Shown here: piece by piece, positions 1-12,747 of the stretch | Position numbering within the stretch: position 1 is the stretch's first letter | How the letters are laid out: every line of letters starts with the position of its first letter | Made by a program: the position numbers and the translations under genes | Assembly (NCBI RefSeq): GCF_002105155.1 | Contig: NW_019029026.1 | Location: forward strand, 268,724-332,723 | From: Lobosporangium transversale | Taxonomy: Eukaryota; Mortierellomycota; Mortierellomycetes; Mortierellales; Mortierellaceae | Length of the DNA stretch: 64,000 nt | Reading direction: 5' to 3' | The notes under the pieces: model-generated | What the model saw: the letters and a program-made list of their open reading frames with translations, nothing else | Told to the model about the DNA's origin: nothing | Databases searched by the model: none

Positions 1-1342
1 AAGTTTGTTTACCAGTTGCTCCTCGAAGGGTTCAAGTTTGGCTAAGACCTTCCGTGTAAATCCCACGATCCTATTGCTTTCAATCATGGATTCTTCATAG
101 ACTTGACCATCATATTTTGTAATAAATGATGATAAACTCGAGAATGTATTCTCCAAATCGGCGTGTGGGATGGCGATCCTGTCTAGGTAGGACAATTTAA
201 GCCTCTTGATTTCCTCCAAACTGGGCATTTTTTTTTAAAAAAATAAAAATAAAAATAATTAATATTAACATTAATAAAGGTGAGTTGCGAATGATAGGGC
301 TTCTAATGAGGGATGAAATTCCATAAATATATCGAATGCACCTACGATGGGGAATCCTAGATGGTCATAATGGAATTTGCAGGAGAAATAAAGAAAAAAA
401 AAAAAAAAAAGACAATTTTGATTGGAATTAAAAGAGGATATGCAGAATATCAGTTAGATTACTTTCATTCATAGTTTAGAAGCTACGAGCGAACAACTTC
501 CGTGGCTTCGGATGTTAGTTGATCAAATAGTATCTTTACCTGTGAGGCCAACTGTTGGAGCTCAAATTCCATCCATGTGTTCCACACAACATGGCTCTGC
601 GCAACATGATGTCCGGTGAACTTTTTTGCTTTCTTAAACAAGTCAGTTAGATACTCCTTGCTGACAACACCATCATTCTCGGGGAATTCAATTGACTCCA
701 TGTACTCCTGGATCACATAGTCTAAAAACGATTTCCAGATCCTGATGGCTATTTTTTTTTTTTTTATAAATAACAATAATAATGGTGGTAATAAATATAA
801 AATGTCGGTTGCGCGTTGAACCATATAGTTCGCTGATAAGTAATTAACAAGGTAAAATTGGCTGCAGCTGATATTTCCATAGGATGAATAGCATGAATAA
901 TCAAGTCATTACACAAGTAATCGGCTGTAGCTCTATCGTAAAGTTCAAGGACATGCTCTTTCTCATCTCTCGATGCTGCCATGTTAGATTCGTCCTCTAT
1001 CCAGCTGATCCACAGCTCTGCAAAATACCAGAAAAATAGTTAATATTCTTTTATATATATATTGCGTCAAGATATAAGGTTATATTACTGCAACATACCT
1101 TCAGATAGCGGAAAAGCGGCGCTCATGTGCTCGCGAGCTCTCCTAATTTCCTCCAGCATGTCTGTACTTTTGAGCAGCGCGATTAATTGGATATGCTGTT
1201 CATATTGGTTTGGATTTTCCTCCAAAGATTTTTTTAGCCTAGCAATCGTTTCCAATGTTTCGGAATTCGAAGCATTTTGAGCATCGTCCATGTTGAAATC
1301 GTCTTCACTATCTGAGACATCACTCTTATCCATGTCACTCAT
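1..1342 (-). CDS. SART3/Prp24-like U6 snRNP recycling factor, 5' part (partial)
   Basis: This is the N-terminal HAT-repeat part of a SART3/Prp24-type protein, which helps re-anneal U4 and U6 snRNAs in the nucleus. The RNA-recognition motifs would lie beyond the window. Visible exons are 1342-1099, 1017-913, 748-540 and about 220-1. The first three join in frame and read an acidic start, then EENPNQYEQHIQLIALL, MSAAFPLSEELWISWIEDE and ATADYLSIRIWKSF, which follow the SART3 HAT pattern. The last visible exon reads LEEIKRLKLSYLDRIAIPH and FVTKYD-like FITKYD, again SART3-like. The join between exon 3 (ends phase 0 before GTAAAG) and exon 4 (acceptor CCCAG at about 221) is off by one base, so an exon may be missed or an indel present. 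A CACGTG box lies 106 bp upstream of the start. Confidence 0.8.
275..382 (-). other. Unassigned open stretch inside the SART3-like gene
   Basis: Between exon 3 and exon 4 of the SART3-like gene one minus-strand frame stays open for about 36 codons and reads like protein, with segments such as HYDHLGFPIVGAFDIFMEF, then ends at TAA. It has no clear flanking splice sites of the right phase. It could be a missed exon, part of an alternative transcript, or chance. Confidence 0.2.
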
Positions 1343-1447
1343 CGTGTTTGTATTTATCTTATGTTAAGATTCTGTCTCCTTGCACTAAGAATCAAGTTGA
1401 ATGTTGGATAAACGATGCTTATTTTATACAAGCAATATAATTGATAT

Positions 1448-1453
1448 CACGTG
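1448..1453. promoter_or_regulatory. CACGTG box upstream of the SART3-like gene
   Basis: A CACGTG palindrome in the context GATATCACGTGCAC sits 106 bp upstream of the SART3-like start. In fungi this core is bound by bHLH factors of the Cbf1/Pho4/USF type. Use here is inferred from the core and from its recurrence near other starts. Confidence 0.45.
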
Positions 1454-1496
1454 CACAACTATGCCTAATTTAATATCGATCATCTAAATTTTAATT

Positions 1497-3777
1497 TCAG
1501 GCCACCAAGGCCTCTGTCCAGTCAACCTCAAGGGCTTGGTTGCCCAGGATCTGCAGACCGCCGGGACGCTTAAACTCAACTAGGAGTTGCGCCTTGGATG
1601 CATTCCAAGTGATCAAGATCTCCTCTGCTGGAACCGCGCTAAGTTCGCGCTGGTGTTGAATTGACTCAGTTGATGGTGGTGTCACAGGATCCACGATCGA
1701 AACACGGATTTGATGAGACTCAATTTGGCATGGTGACGATACTGTTCCCGTCTTGAGGACCTTGTTTGGTTCGACTCTGCTTAGGCCAATGCCCCAAATC
1801 AGGACCGATTGTACATTGGTAGGTCGAAGGTTGCGGCTGCCGTGAGGTGCAATCGTAGTGTCATCGTCGATTTCAGCAGGTTTTTCGTTTTGACTCGACT
1901 TTGCGGGATCGACAAAACTCTTAGCATTATATGAGAACATACTGAGGAAGCCTGGCCTTGCATGGAATTTGACCAGCGTACCATCTGCAGCCTTAAATGA
2001 ATCATCATCATGATAATACTCTCCTCGGGCACAATCTGTCTCATCTAAGGCAACTAGGATCTGAATCGGCGCTTTCCTGACCTGCGTGGTGGTCCCGATA
2101 AAGGCATCAGGCACAATTCCCGCACGAGGCAGGATATGGCCGCCAGCAAGGTGAAGCGGAATTTTTTCCAGAGGTGCCTCCACTGTTAAGAATTTGCTGC
2201 TTGATTCCACAAAGACCTCAAGTTGACCAGAATGCAGATCATACCAACGTCCAGGTGGGAAGTATGCTTTCACAGAGGACTGCTTCAGCTTCAATACAGG
2301 TGAGACAAGGATCGACTCACCAACCAGAAACTGCTCGTCATTTGAAAGCAGGTTTTGGTCCTTAGGATCCAGGATCCAGAGAGGCGAGCAAACCATACGA
2401 CCATCCTGGTGCGATCGATAGAAGAGCGTATACCAGTATGGCAGGAGCCTATATCGTATGTCAAGGTATTTGCGTGTAATATCTCCTAGAAGCTTGGTAA
2501 TATAAGGCTCTTGTGGAGGGTTGGTGATACAGTTGTGGTTGCGCATGAAAGGATAAAACGCCCCCAGTTGATGCCATCGGATCAACAGTTCTTCGGAAGC
2601 AGCGTCTCCAAACCCACCAATATCAGCGCCGATCATACTGATACCAAAGAACTGAAAGTTGAGCAGTCCAGAGATTGAGGCCTTTAAGTCGTACTCTGCA
2701 GACCAGTTGTCGCCATTCCATTTGCTCGCAAATTGACCTGACCCCGGGAATGTACTGCGCGATAAAATGAACGGCTTTCTGTCTGGTCTGATGGATCGCA
2801 TAGCATTATAGGTAGCAATCGCCTCCATATGGCCATAAAGGTTATGGGCGTCATATTCTGTGATGCCTCCGTAATGAAGAGCGTCAGGTGAAATAGTACG
2901 ATATTCTAGGTCTGCATACTCGTTATTATTGTTAATTTTATACGGCGGTTGGTTCGGATGTTTATAGATAATCGGAGGCTTTGTTTTTTGTTGATCCACA
3001 ACAGTGAGCGGTGGACTATTGCGAGCTGACAAGATGGAAGTCTCTAAATGCTCTCTCTCTGGATGATGAGGATCATGCTGCTCTTCGTATTCGCGCTCGT
3101 GCTGCGCAATAGCATCCTTTGGGTCAACGTGGTGGTCTGTCGTCTGGTCTGTCTTCTTCTTCGTGTTAGCGCCCGCATGCTGTGGCTGTACTATGCGGGC
3201 AGCGCCATCCGCTTCTTCATCCGGGTCTACTGTCGCCAATGCGAAATCGGAAGGTTGTATAGGACGATCCTCTGATGACTCAATGTGTGAACAGTCCCCA
3301 TCATGGAAGCTGGCTGCCTCGTTCATGTCAATCCAGATGCCATCCAAGGGGACCTTCTTATACCACTCCGTGATATATTTAGTCCAATACGACTGAGTCC
3401 CGGGATTGAACCAATCTGGAAAGGTCGTTTTGCCTGGCCAGACCTTGCCAACAAAATCGACCAAATCACCCTCGTGGTACTTTGTACCATCTTCGGCCAC
3501 TTCCAGCTCTTTGACGCGCCTTTTGACAAACAAACCCTTGGCCACTCCTTCATCATATGGTTCGTAAAGACCAGACTGATATTGGACTTTGATACCTGGA
3601 TCCAAGATCATGACCATATGCTGATCTTGTGCATGCAACTGGTCCACATACTCTGCTAGCTGCTTGACTGGGAACCGTTCTTCATCAAAAGTGAAGCATT
3701 TATAGTCCTTCATGTAGCTAGGGAAGGCATCATTATTGAGTAGTATATGAGTATTAACTTCAGGTCAAAGACCTAAT

Positions 3778-3811
<34 letters not shown>

Positions 3812-5193
3812 GTACTCAATGTCGACCCACATGGCCTCGAGGGGTAGAGAATGTTTCTTGAATTTTGCTACAACGTCCTTAACTTTATCCAGGGTATCAT
3901 AGCCCCATCGACATATGTGAAATCCTTGAGCATAATAGGGAATCATACAAGGCCGTCCAATTAACTCTGTATATTGTTGAATGACCTGCTGTGGAGTTGG
4001 ACCTGTAAAGATATATAGTTCTACAGCACCCCCGATAACCTTGTAAGTCAGCTTGTCGCCTTCTGGAGAGAACACAATGTCCATGCCATTTGAGCTTAAA
4101 AGAAGCTTTTTTATATTAAAAAAAAAAAAAAAAAAAATTGACGCTGTGTTAAGATCTGGAAGCGTAGTGATGTCAAATTCGTCTTTAATTCAAATTGGGC
4201 AGATGTAAAGATAACAGATAACTTTTTTAAACATTATTGTATCCAATCATCTGTATGCCCTGATTTATTCCTTCGTATCATGATGAAGGCTGATTACAAA
4301 ACCAACTCCGAAAAAGTTTCAGGAGAGTTGTGACGACGCAATGACGCTTTTTTAACATTTTTCTCATGACGACTTACCACACCATGGGCGGAGCCAGATG
4401 GAAGGACTTCCATGTAAAAAGGATGGCATCCATAAAGGTTCGTATTAGGTTTGCAAGGGCTATCACGGGCCCACATCGTCGTCGTCGTGCCTGGCTGGCG
4501 GCGTAGCGGGCCTACATTCTCACCCAGGCCATACAGATTGGCAACCTGCCCTCCTCGTTCTCCTTTGCCGCCAAGATGTGTTGAAAGTTCAATGTACTGG
4601 TCTTTCATAGTCACTCCCAAGGAGGATGTATCAAACAATTTTTCGCCTGTCCCCTTGCGCAGGACTGTGAAAGAAAAAGAATTAGGATCATTCCAAATCA
4701 TTTCATAGTCCAGCGTTTCATCCAACTCTTGATGACGTTTGACAGGATTACTAGGTGGATAACGAGGTACAATGGAGTGGGGCACTTTCCAAGCCTGATG
4801 TGCCGCATTTTCAATCTCGATGCATAGCCTTGTAGCAGACTGTGCCTGGCATTTCATTGTCAACAGTGAAGGATCAGGACCAAACTTAGGACCCATTTTT
4901 GCCTTTCGGGTTAGACCAAGCTGAAGTAGAACTTGGTCGTTCTTTTCTACTGGCAATTGGATAGGACTCGAAGGGAAAAAGCCATCACTGGCGCTCGGGA
5001 AATGATGAAAAGAAGGTAATGACGATAAAATCTTGTAGTCAGAAGTGAGAGGCTCAGCGACAGTCGTGCCAATGGCATCTAGAGTGGTCCTCACGAGATT
5101 CTTAAGTTGGTGAGTCATGGAGACAGAAGTTCTTGAAAAAACAGGGTTATGAGTGCGTAAGTGTGAACAGAAGAGGAGTAGGGTCGGATGCAT
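1497..5193 (-). CDS. GH31 alpha-glucosidase
   Basis: Glycoside hydrolase family 31 enzyme expected to release glucose from the non-reducing end of alpha-glucans. Exons are 5193-4378, 4105-3816 and 3717-1497, giving 1108 residues in one frame. Splicing at GTACGT restores the family motif WVDIDYMKDYKCFTFD across intron 2. The nucleophile motif is DGIWIDMNEAASF (Asp about 499) and the acid/base motif is SKWNGDNWSAEYD (Asp about 705). The N-terminal galactose-mutarotase-like domain and C-terminal beta domains are present. Between them a charged His/Glu/Asp-rich insert of about 130 residues follows the nucleophile loop. The first Met (5193) gives a weakly hydrophobic leader; a second Met at 5117 (MTHQLKNL) is also plausible, and I see no clear signal peptide. 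A cytosolic or ER enzyme cannot be separated from sequence alone. Confidence 0.93.
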
Positions 5194-6080
5194 GCAAGGA
5201 AGGGAGCAGGCAGGTGTAGAAGTAAGCGAGGAAACAAGACAAAAGGCAGAAAGTCAAAGATGGAATAACAGTCCAGAAAGACGCGCCACAGAGAAATATC
5301 CTACTGCACCATGTCGTCTGGCCAATAGGAAAAAAATTTCCTTGGAATATCCAGCAAGGCTTGTCTTTTCTCTACAACCATTCCGAGTTTCGATTAAGAT
5401 ACATTGTTAACGGTAGAAGCGAAAAAAGAGAAGAGGAAATTGAGGCTGAGCATTGTTTGTGTCATCGCTGACCCCACATTCCGCGTTAGATCCGCTTATA
5501 ATCAAAGTCATGGCTCTCATTCAGGCCAACATTCCGCTTGCACTCCGTTTGGGGATTCAGGCACCATTGCTCTTTAGTAGCAAGCGATATGTAACTGCAG
5601 CTATCTTTTACTCTCATTCTTACAATAGCCTTCTACAACATTCTTCGATTCTCGCATCTCTATCGCCTCATGTCAGCGACTTTTAATCATCATGTTGGCA
5701 CTTTTACCTCTCAAGTCCCTGTGCTAGCCTGTTGGTATTAATGGTCCAAAACGTGGAAGTCCAAGTACTGTTTACTGTAGCGTTTGCTTATGAGAAGGTA
5801 CTATCAGTTCATACATATTGAGTTTGATATGCGCAGGTATATATATAATATTATGGATTCTTTTTATTAATACAAAGTCATTTTAGAAATAACCTTTGGC
5901 CTTTTTTAGGCAAATTAGAGTACAGGGTTGATATGAATACAGAAATGAAGCAAATGAGCAAACTGCAAATGAAAAAAAAAAATGAAAAAACTAAAAAGAA
6001 AATGCAAGTAATGAGGATATATAAAAAATGCTATAAATACAATTATAATAATAATAAAAAAGGGTAAATTGACCCTTCTA
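5194..6080. other. Intergenic, GH31 promoter side
   Basis: About 890 bases between the GH31 start and the stop of the next minus-strand gene. The distal part is AT-rich and fits a 3' UTR. Short open frames here show no family features. I see no RNA gene. Confidence 0.5.
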
Positions 6081-6378
6081 TTACGTCAACTTGGCCCTCG
6101 CCCTGGCCTCCGAGAGCCTGTCGGTCTCCTCGGAGGTTGGATGGATACCATCCCTTCTTTCAGCCTTTACTGCGTAATGCCTTAGCAATGCATCACGGCG
6201 AACGAAGGGGCGATGGCAAAAGTCGCAGGGCCACGTCTTCTCGTTGTGCTTAGAGATTTGGTGGCGCTTTAGGTCATGGACCCTTCCAAATCTCTCATTA
6301 GGACACAACTCGCATCGATATCCACCATCCCGGTGTTGCGATGCTGAGGTTGTTTTTGACTTGAGAAGTTGTGTCGTT

Positions 6379-6410
<32 letters not shown>

Positions 6411-7745
6411 ATTGTTGTCATCACCGCCTTGTTTATTGCGGTTGAGAGCAGACAGCAACACTATCGCAGGCTCCGACACATCAGTGGCCTGAGACTCTCC
6501 TTCGTTGATCATGCTTACAGTGGCTGTCTTTGTGCGACGAGGTGGGTATACTTTGGGTGTTTTTTTAGCTGGCTGTCTCCGGACGCGAGGTGCTTTGAGT
6601 GTAGATTTTGGACGAGAGCGCATTGTACTAGAAGTGGAAGTTGGGTTCTGTTGCTTTTTAATACGCTTCTTTGCAATCGCGGAGTCGTCATCATCTTGCG
6701 ACCTTGCCCTCTTCCTGATGTTATTTTTGCCATTATCTTTGCTATTATTCTCTTCGCTATGGTGCTCGACCCTATCGTTGTCTTCATCGTCGTCATCATC
6801 TTCATCATCGTCATCCATTCCCGAGCTTAATGAACCATCCGAGTTAAAGAGATCATCCATTTCTTGCTGTCGTTGATGGTGAATGTGGTGTTGTGATGGT
6901 GCCTCCTTCACGTTGGTATTCGAACAGATGCTTGGCTGGCCAAGGGCCTCTTGCACAGCAGACAACATCGCTGCAAGTATTTTATCTGAATCGGATGCAG
7001 ATGCCTGAGCTCCTAGGGCGGAATATATACCCTTAATATTTAGTGACTCGGTCGACAGAACTTCATCAATCGACACGTTGTAGAGGTCCGAAGGTGCTGC
7101 TGTCTCAACACTCTGGTTTTCTTTAGATAAATGATGTCCTGATGCAGATCGAATGGCATTATCAATAGTGCTGCGTTGCATTGTGTAGTAAGATTGCATG
7201 CCTTGTGAATGTTGAAGATCTGATAAACTTTGATGAGATGAGTTATTGAAAAGATCAAGATAGCCAGTAGAGAGAGAGTAGATTTTAAAGTTTTGATTGA
7301 TGTCACTCTGGCTATTTAATTTAAAATTGTTGCTGATTTGACTTTCTGCAAGGCTATTTTCCATGGTATTCAGAAATGACGACGAACTCCAAGGCGAGGG
7401 GGGAGGCGAAAGAGAGTCCAATAAGGCTAAGTCTTCTGATTCGGAGCATGGCGTACTAACAGGCGTGAATGCTGTCAAGATAGTCGATGTAGGCGAGGTC
7501 TCTGTCTCGGTCATAGAGATATATGAAGCAGTGTCAGTCAAGAGGGATGTGTCCTGGTTGCTCTCGCACAGAGTAAGTGTTGAAGGGACATCAGGCCATA
7601 TTGTAGCCACAGTAGTAGGTGTGATAGTTTCGGTATGGGTTTCGAGAGAGCATGTTGAGTCCAAGGCAGGATCAAAGATGGTTGTGAACTCGTCGCAAAG
7701 TGCTCGAGTGGTCTCTCTTCGAAGAAGGGGAACTGTAATTGTCAT
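6081..7745 (-). CDS. C2H2 zinc-finger transcription factor
   Basis: Single-exon gene of 554 residues. The N-terminal 460 residues are Ser/Thr/Asn-rich, with an acidic Asp/Glu run and basic nuclear-localisation-like clusters (KKRIKKQQ; RRQPAKKTPK). A poly-Ser run of about 12 precedes the fingers. Finger 1 (from about residue 478) is a standard C-x2-C-x12-H-x4-H (CELC ... HQISKH). Finger 2 has CDFC and HYAVKAERRDGIH, where the second histidine is unusually far, so it is atypical. Fungal regulators with a C-terminal finger pair after a long disordered activation region have this layout. The specific target cannot be named. A GAATAT hexamer array lies just upstream of the start. Confidence 0.85.
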
Positions 7746-8318
7746 GATTCTTTTTGCTGCGCCTTGCTTGTGAATATGGATATGAATATGAATATGAATG
7801 TGGATATGAATATGAATATGAATATGAATATTAATATTAATATTAGTTTGGATATTAATATTAAGCGAGAAGGAGGCGATGAAGAAGAATGAAGAAAAAA
7901 AAAAGAAAAAAGAGAAGAGAGAGAGGAAAAGAGGTGAGAGCTAAAACTCAAGCTTTTTATAAGGAAAGAGGGTCAACTCACTTGGCATGTCTAATTTAAT
8001 TTGCCTAATTTGGAAAAGATAGTCCCAATAATACGCCACAATCAAATACAGATTTCCTCATAATTGGCCTGCCACGCGCGTTAGAGCATTCTGTGGGAAG
8101 ACTTCGTATATTTCGTATATTGTGAGCGTGGTGTAACCAGCTGATTAAGAATAATAGAGGGACAGGCAGCTTCGTTTGCTTTTTTTTTTTTACATTACGC
8201 CAGTGAATTGCTTTCGAAACATGCAAATGTATACAATGTTTGTAATTCTGCTGTCTTCATTCACCACAATTTGTTTACAATCTTTTCAAAAGAACACGGA
8301 GCATGTGATCTTTATTTA
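7746..8318. other. Intergenic, zinc-finger gene promoter
   Basis: Holds the hexamer array, a purine-rich strand (GAAGAAGAAT and AGAGAGAGAG type) and the 3' flank of the lipase gene. No gene seen. Confidence 0.5.
7775..7862. repeat. GAATAT/GGATAT hexamer array
   Basis: Tandem near-perfect hexamers (GAATAT with GGATAT and ATTAAT variants) begin about 30 bp upstream of the zinc-finger start and therefore probably lie in its 5' UTR or core promoter. Confidence 0.85.
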
Positions 8319-11300
8319 TTAAATTGAAAAGTAGTCTCCTTGACTAGGCACAGTGGACATGGTGGCCGTATTGTCGCGCTTGGACCGCCGTTGTTGTTTG
8401 CACTCCTCTTTTTCTTTATGGGCCTTGGCCCATGCAAGTGCACGCTCAATACGAGAATCATACTGTTGTGGGAAATGGTGCCATAACCAATTAGTCCGGA
8501 GTGGAATAGACATAAAGTTTTCTTTATCCGAAAACTCGATACGGATCTCTTTCTTCTTGGAGCCATTAATACGAGGCTTCTGTGTCGTGTAAACTTTATG
8601 AATATCATCCTCGTCGGACAATTCACCATCTTCATCTTCAAGATCTACTTTTCTCTTCTCCTGCTCTTCTTTTTTCATCCCTTGCTCTTCATTAGACGGT
8701 GTTAACGACATCTCCTTGCCCTGATGACTGTCACTGAGAATATGCTGAGTAGCCAAATCACGGGCATTAGAAGGGCCTTCATATAGAATGGGGTCACCTA
8801 ACATTTTAGATGTGGACGTTGTTGTCGGAGCCACGGTTGTCGTAGTAGTAGACTTCTTCCTAGAAGGTAATTCCTGAGGGCTTTCTGCGAGGGGTTGATG
8901 CGGAAACACAACAGATTCTTGTTGACCTTGCCCATTCAAATCGGAAAGTACAAGGCTCACATCACTAGCCAGGCGCACAGGCGCCTGATTAGGCTGATAT
9001 GGCATCACTTTAGGGGCCCTGGCGCTTATTCCTGAGTTGGTGCTACTTTTATCATCTAAGCTTGGAGTATCGACTGCCACGTTATCATAGCGGTGATGCT
9101 TGATTCCATTACTCTTGATCGAAAATGCCGAAGTGAAGACTGAAAGCGATCGATGGATCGTGCTTTGGCTTGTGTTGCTAGTATTGGAACTAGTACTCAT
9201 GCCACGCAATCGGCCTGGTGATATGCTGCTCTCAGTATCTGTAGATGGGGTATCTTCTAACCAGTTTTCAGGCAATCCAAATTTGCTGTCTCGACCGTGA
9301 CGCTTATTCTGAATGACAGGCGTGTCTTCATAGACCTTGTGTAAATAGGTCACTGTGCCTCCTATGACAAGTCGAGGCACATCATCCACTGCCCGAAGAC
9401 TCTTCTGTGCTTTTTCTAGTACCTCAAGGATCCTCTCCATCTTTTCACTGTGATCAAGTCCTTTGTAAGCTGGATTCAAGCTCTCTAATGCCGCAATCTT
9501 GATCAGCTCCTTCAAATCTAATGCATTTCCATAGCTTAGGCGACAAACAATATCGCTTTCATTGATGAAGGCGATCTGGGTCCGCTCCCACTCCGCTGCA
9601 AGATTGGGTGTGCAGATTGGTGGAGGCGCAAACAAATAGGCCTTGATTTCTAGTTTTTGCTCCTTAGATCCAGACGTTGCTGGTATTACATAATCCGCAA
9701 AGTGGTCTTGGAGGAGAGAACAAAGTAATGACGAAGACCCCGCTCCGAGAGAATGCCCGATACTAGTAAACCATCAAAAACAGTAAAATTAATAATAACT
9801 CCTCGAAGCTCTGAAATGAGAATAATAAAAGCCAAGTATTAAAACTCACCAGTAGATAGTCTTCAGATTAAACTTCCTAAGTGCCGCTTCAATGTCTTTA
9901 CCACTGCGTTCGAGGACAAACCGAGCATTATCCATGATGCCCTTATGCACAAGTCCCCCTTTGTAAGGGTAATATTCGCATACGAGGTCTGTCATGGCAT
10001 CAGTAATACTCTGTGAACAATGAGGAATACACCAAGAAAAATTAGTTTCAGGTCAAAGAAAAAACAATATTTGTTATGAGGAATAATCCCAATATTGCCA
10101 TATGGCCAAACATACAAAGGTACCACGGATGATAATGCAAAGTGCATTGTACTTGGGATCGCGAATGATGTAGTAACTAGGCACAAGAGCTGTGCGCTTG
10201 TCGAAGTGCCAGATAATCATATCCTCCTTTTTGAGCTTGAAATAATCCATCACGTTTTTTCGGTCAGAATTGAACCGAACAAAGTCTGCGAAACAAATAA
10301 AAACGACATCGAGTCAAAAAAAAAATAACTCTTATAACAAAATCAAATCAAAAACAAAACAACATAAAAAAAAAAACGTACTCAGTGGCGCAACTTTAAA
10401 GCTGTATCCAAAGTATACCCATGGAAGAGAGCCATAGGATGCGATGGCAAGGCGCACGAAGTGACGTGCCTTTTCCAAAATTTCGATGTCGTTGAAAGCT
10501 CTATTTGTTGTTGGCCTATTTATCCAGGTAATATATCAAAATTATATCATTAGAGAAACGTAGACATTTCTGTTGAACAAAAGCAAGCGAAAGATAACTC
10601 TATCATCCTAAATGTGATATTTACTTACGTTGGATGTCTTGCATAGTATTGCTCAACTATATGGAAACCTCTCCAAAATGCGCCTCGGGTTAGATTCCAG
10701 CCATGGCCAAAGAATGAACTATATATCAGTTGGATATCTTTGAATGCAGACCGTGTCTGCTCGGAGAATAGTTTAAACTTTGGTTTCTTATCCTTGCCAT
10801 TGCTATGTCTGTCTGTAGATCGGCTCAAATAGAGGTCCTTCTTTGCTTGGTCTCCATTGGCCATGATTCCTGCCATCAGCTCTTCCTCCTGTTTCCTGTC
10901 AGCCTCAGTAGGATGTTCGCCTTTGACCTGGTCCTTATTGTTGTCTTTGTCGTTAGGGGAGCTAAGGGTGTCTTCTTCATACCCAGCATCATCGTCGTAG
11001 CTCAGCTCAGACTCATCCCAGGATGGTATGCCATTTAGATTGATATTATTATCTGACAGCCACTGATACGTATTCAAAGGCGTCGACGGGGACCCTGGGC
11101 ACTGGGACAGTGTTGGCGACAACGGCGGAGAGAGAGGTGATCCAGCCGAGAGCGTTGTTCCATAATGTAGCAGAAGGTTAGGTGGAGAAGAGGGCATTTG
11201 CAAAATCCGTGAGCATTGTTGCTGTTGGTGTTCGCTGCGCGAAACAGGAATAGGTGCTGAGAGAGATCTGACAGGAGTATTTCTAGACTCGGTATCGCTG

Positions 11301-12747
11301 GAGGAAGAAAGAGACAGATTCAAGTCCGAATCGTATCCATTTTTGTTGCAGCTACTTTCAGGGGCCGAGGAATCCAATGACAAACTCGAATTCACAGATC
11401 TTTTTGCATTTGATATGCTATTAACGGTGTTATGTCTCCTAACTCCTTTTTTTAATTGTGCGGAGGCCAAGTTATGGGTCTGGTCCTTGAAATGCATGGT
11501 TACTTGAACTGTGACCATGCCGACTTCGACTCCATTCATGACTTGCTGTGCAAATGAATCTGACCGAGTAGGGTGAGGACGATGGTCAATGGTTGAAATA
11601 TCCTTGCCATTCTCTGACCCTTTAGTGACGAGAATATCACCATTCTTGATATCAGCTGAAATGGAGCCAAATTTGGAGTACGATCCATGTTTGAAAAGTG
11701 GAAGGTCAAACTCGAAAACATCATCGTGCTTCCTGCAGAACGTAGTAGCATCAAATCGCGATGAAAGAATAGATTGCCCTGGCTCTGTATCGTTGTTTCC
11801 GCCGCTATCATACTTGTTGCCAACCTTCTTCTGAAGATCGCGCAGAGGCAAGTAGGCGCGTCCAATTTTGACATGGTGGTTGAAAGCCTTTTTCACGTCA
11901 TAAACGTCAATTTTAAGCGTATCGAATGTCATACTATGGACAGTCGTATTGAAATCGAATCTTTGATGTGTATGATCTCCAAGGTTCTTAGCAGGTTTTG
12001 TTTCCTGGCTTACGTTCTGAAGTTTCAACCGGAGTTGTGTTCTATCATGTAGCCCATTACAAGTAATGCTGCGGATCCTAAAAGTAATGTATTCTAGAGA
12101 TCATTGAGGCATTACTTAGTTACTTCATAATAATAAGGCATGGAATGCTTAGTACACAGTAAATTATAATGAAAACATCATACCAGGCACAACTGTCAGG
12201 GACCATGCAAAGATTTACAAATAGAAGAGTGCGACAGAAGAACAAAACATGTCAATGAAGTACCAGGTCAATAGTTGCGTCTGTTGATAACTTCTAAAAG
12301 CCATCATTTATGTTGAATTTGAACCGGACAATGCTTACGTTCAACACAGAACCCACCATTCGTGGCTTGACTTAGAAAAGAGGCGCCACTGTCGGAGCGA
12401 GTAGCTGGGTGCGGCTTGTTCAAAATGGCTGTATTTCAGTTGAATGCGTAATTAAAAATGGAAAAAAAGTTAATTGCATAATCAAATGGCAAATGGGTCC
12501 AAGCTTATTCCTTCATTTTTGTTTTTTGTGTTACACTCAGACAAGCAAATCTTATTAACTGCTCTGTTTTAAGCTGATAGGGACAGACAAGCGCAAGCCA
12601 GGCTAAAAGGATAGTGTACTTGCCATGTGAACTATTGAAAGCCGCACTAGGATGGTCCCCGATTGGGAGGATTTGTGTCTCTAAAGGTGCTGCTTCTGGT
12701 ACGGTTGCAATTGAAGCGGGAACAAGAGCAGTGGCAAATGTGGCCAT
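8319..12747 (-). CDS. C2 domain + class 3 lipase (diacylglycerol-lipase-like)
   Basis: Predicted Ca2+/membrane-binding lipase that hydrolyses acylglycerols. Seven exons (12747-12624, 12428-12339, 12093-10629, 10515-10382, 10285-10116, 10010-9850, 9762-8319) join in one frame to 1195 residues. A C2 domain starts near residue 72 (YITFRIRSITCNGL, LKIDVYD, HVKIGRAYLPLRDL). A long Ser-rich acidic linker follows, then a lipase 3 fold: RDPKYNALCIIIRGTF, DAMTDLVCEYYPY, and the nucleophile elbow YWCIGHSLGAGS (Ser about 719). NESDIVCRLSYG probably carries the catalytic Asp. The C-terminal 350 residues are low complexity. Intron 1 seems to use a GC donor (G|GCAAGT at 12623); a GT donor 9 bases upstream (GTTCAC) would also keep frame. 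C2 plus lipase 3 is the layout of sn-1 diacylglycerol lipases, but no transmembrane segments are seen. Confidence 0.9.

Noticed and set aside
480-540. Extension of SART3-like exon 3 to its own stop (VKILFDQLTS...)
   Set aside because: The next exon clearly continues the HAT repeats, and GTAAAG is a good donor, so the extension is read as intron.
5453-5686. 77-residue plus-strand frame upstream of GH31
   Set aside because: No family features, no splice support, and it overlaps the promoter side of GH31.
6244-6876. Plus-strand frames rich in Ala, Leu and Ser
   Set aside because: They are shadows of the Ser and acidic runs of the minus-strand zinc-finger gene.
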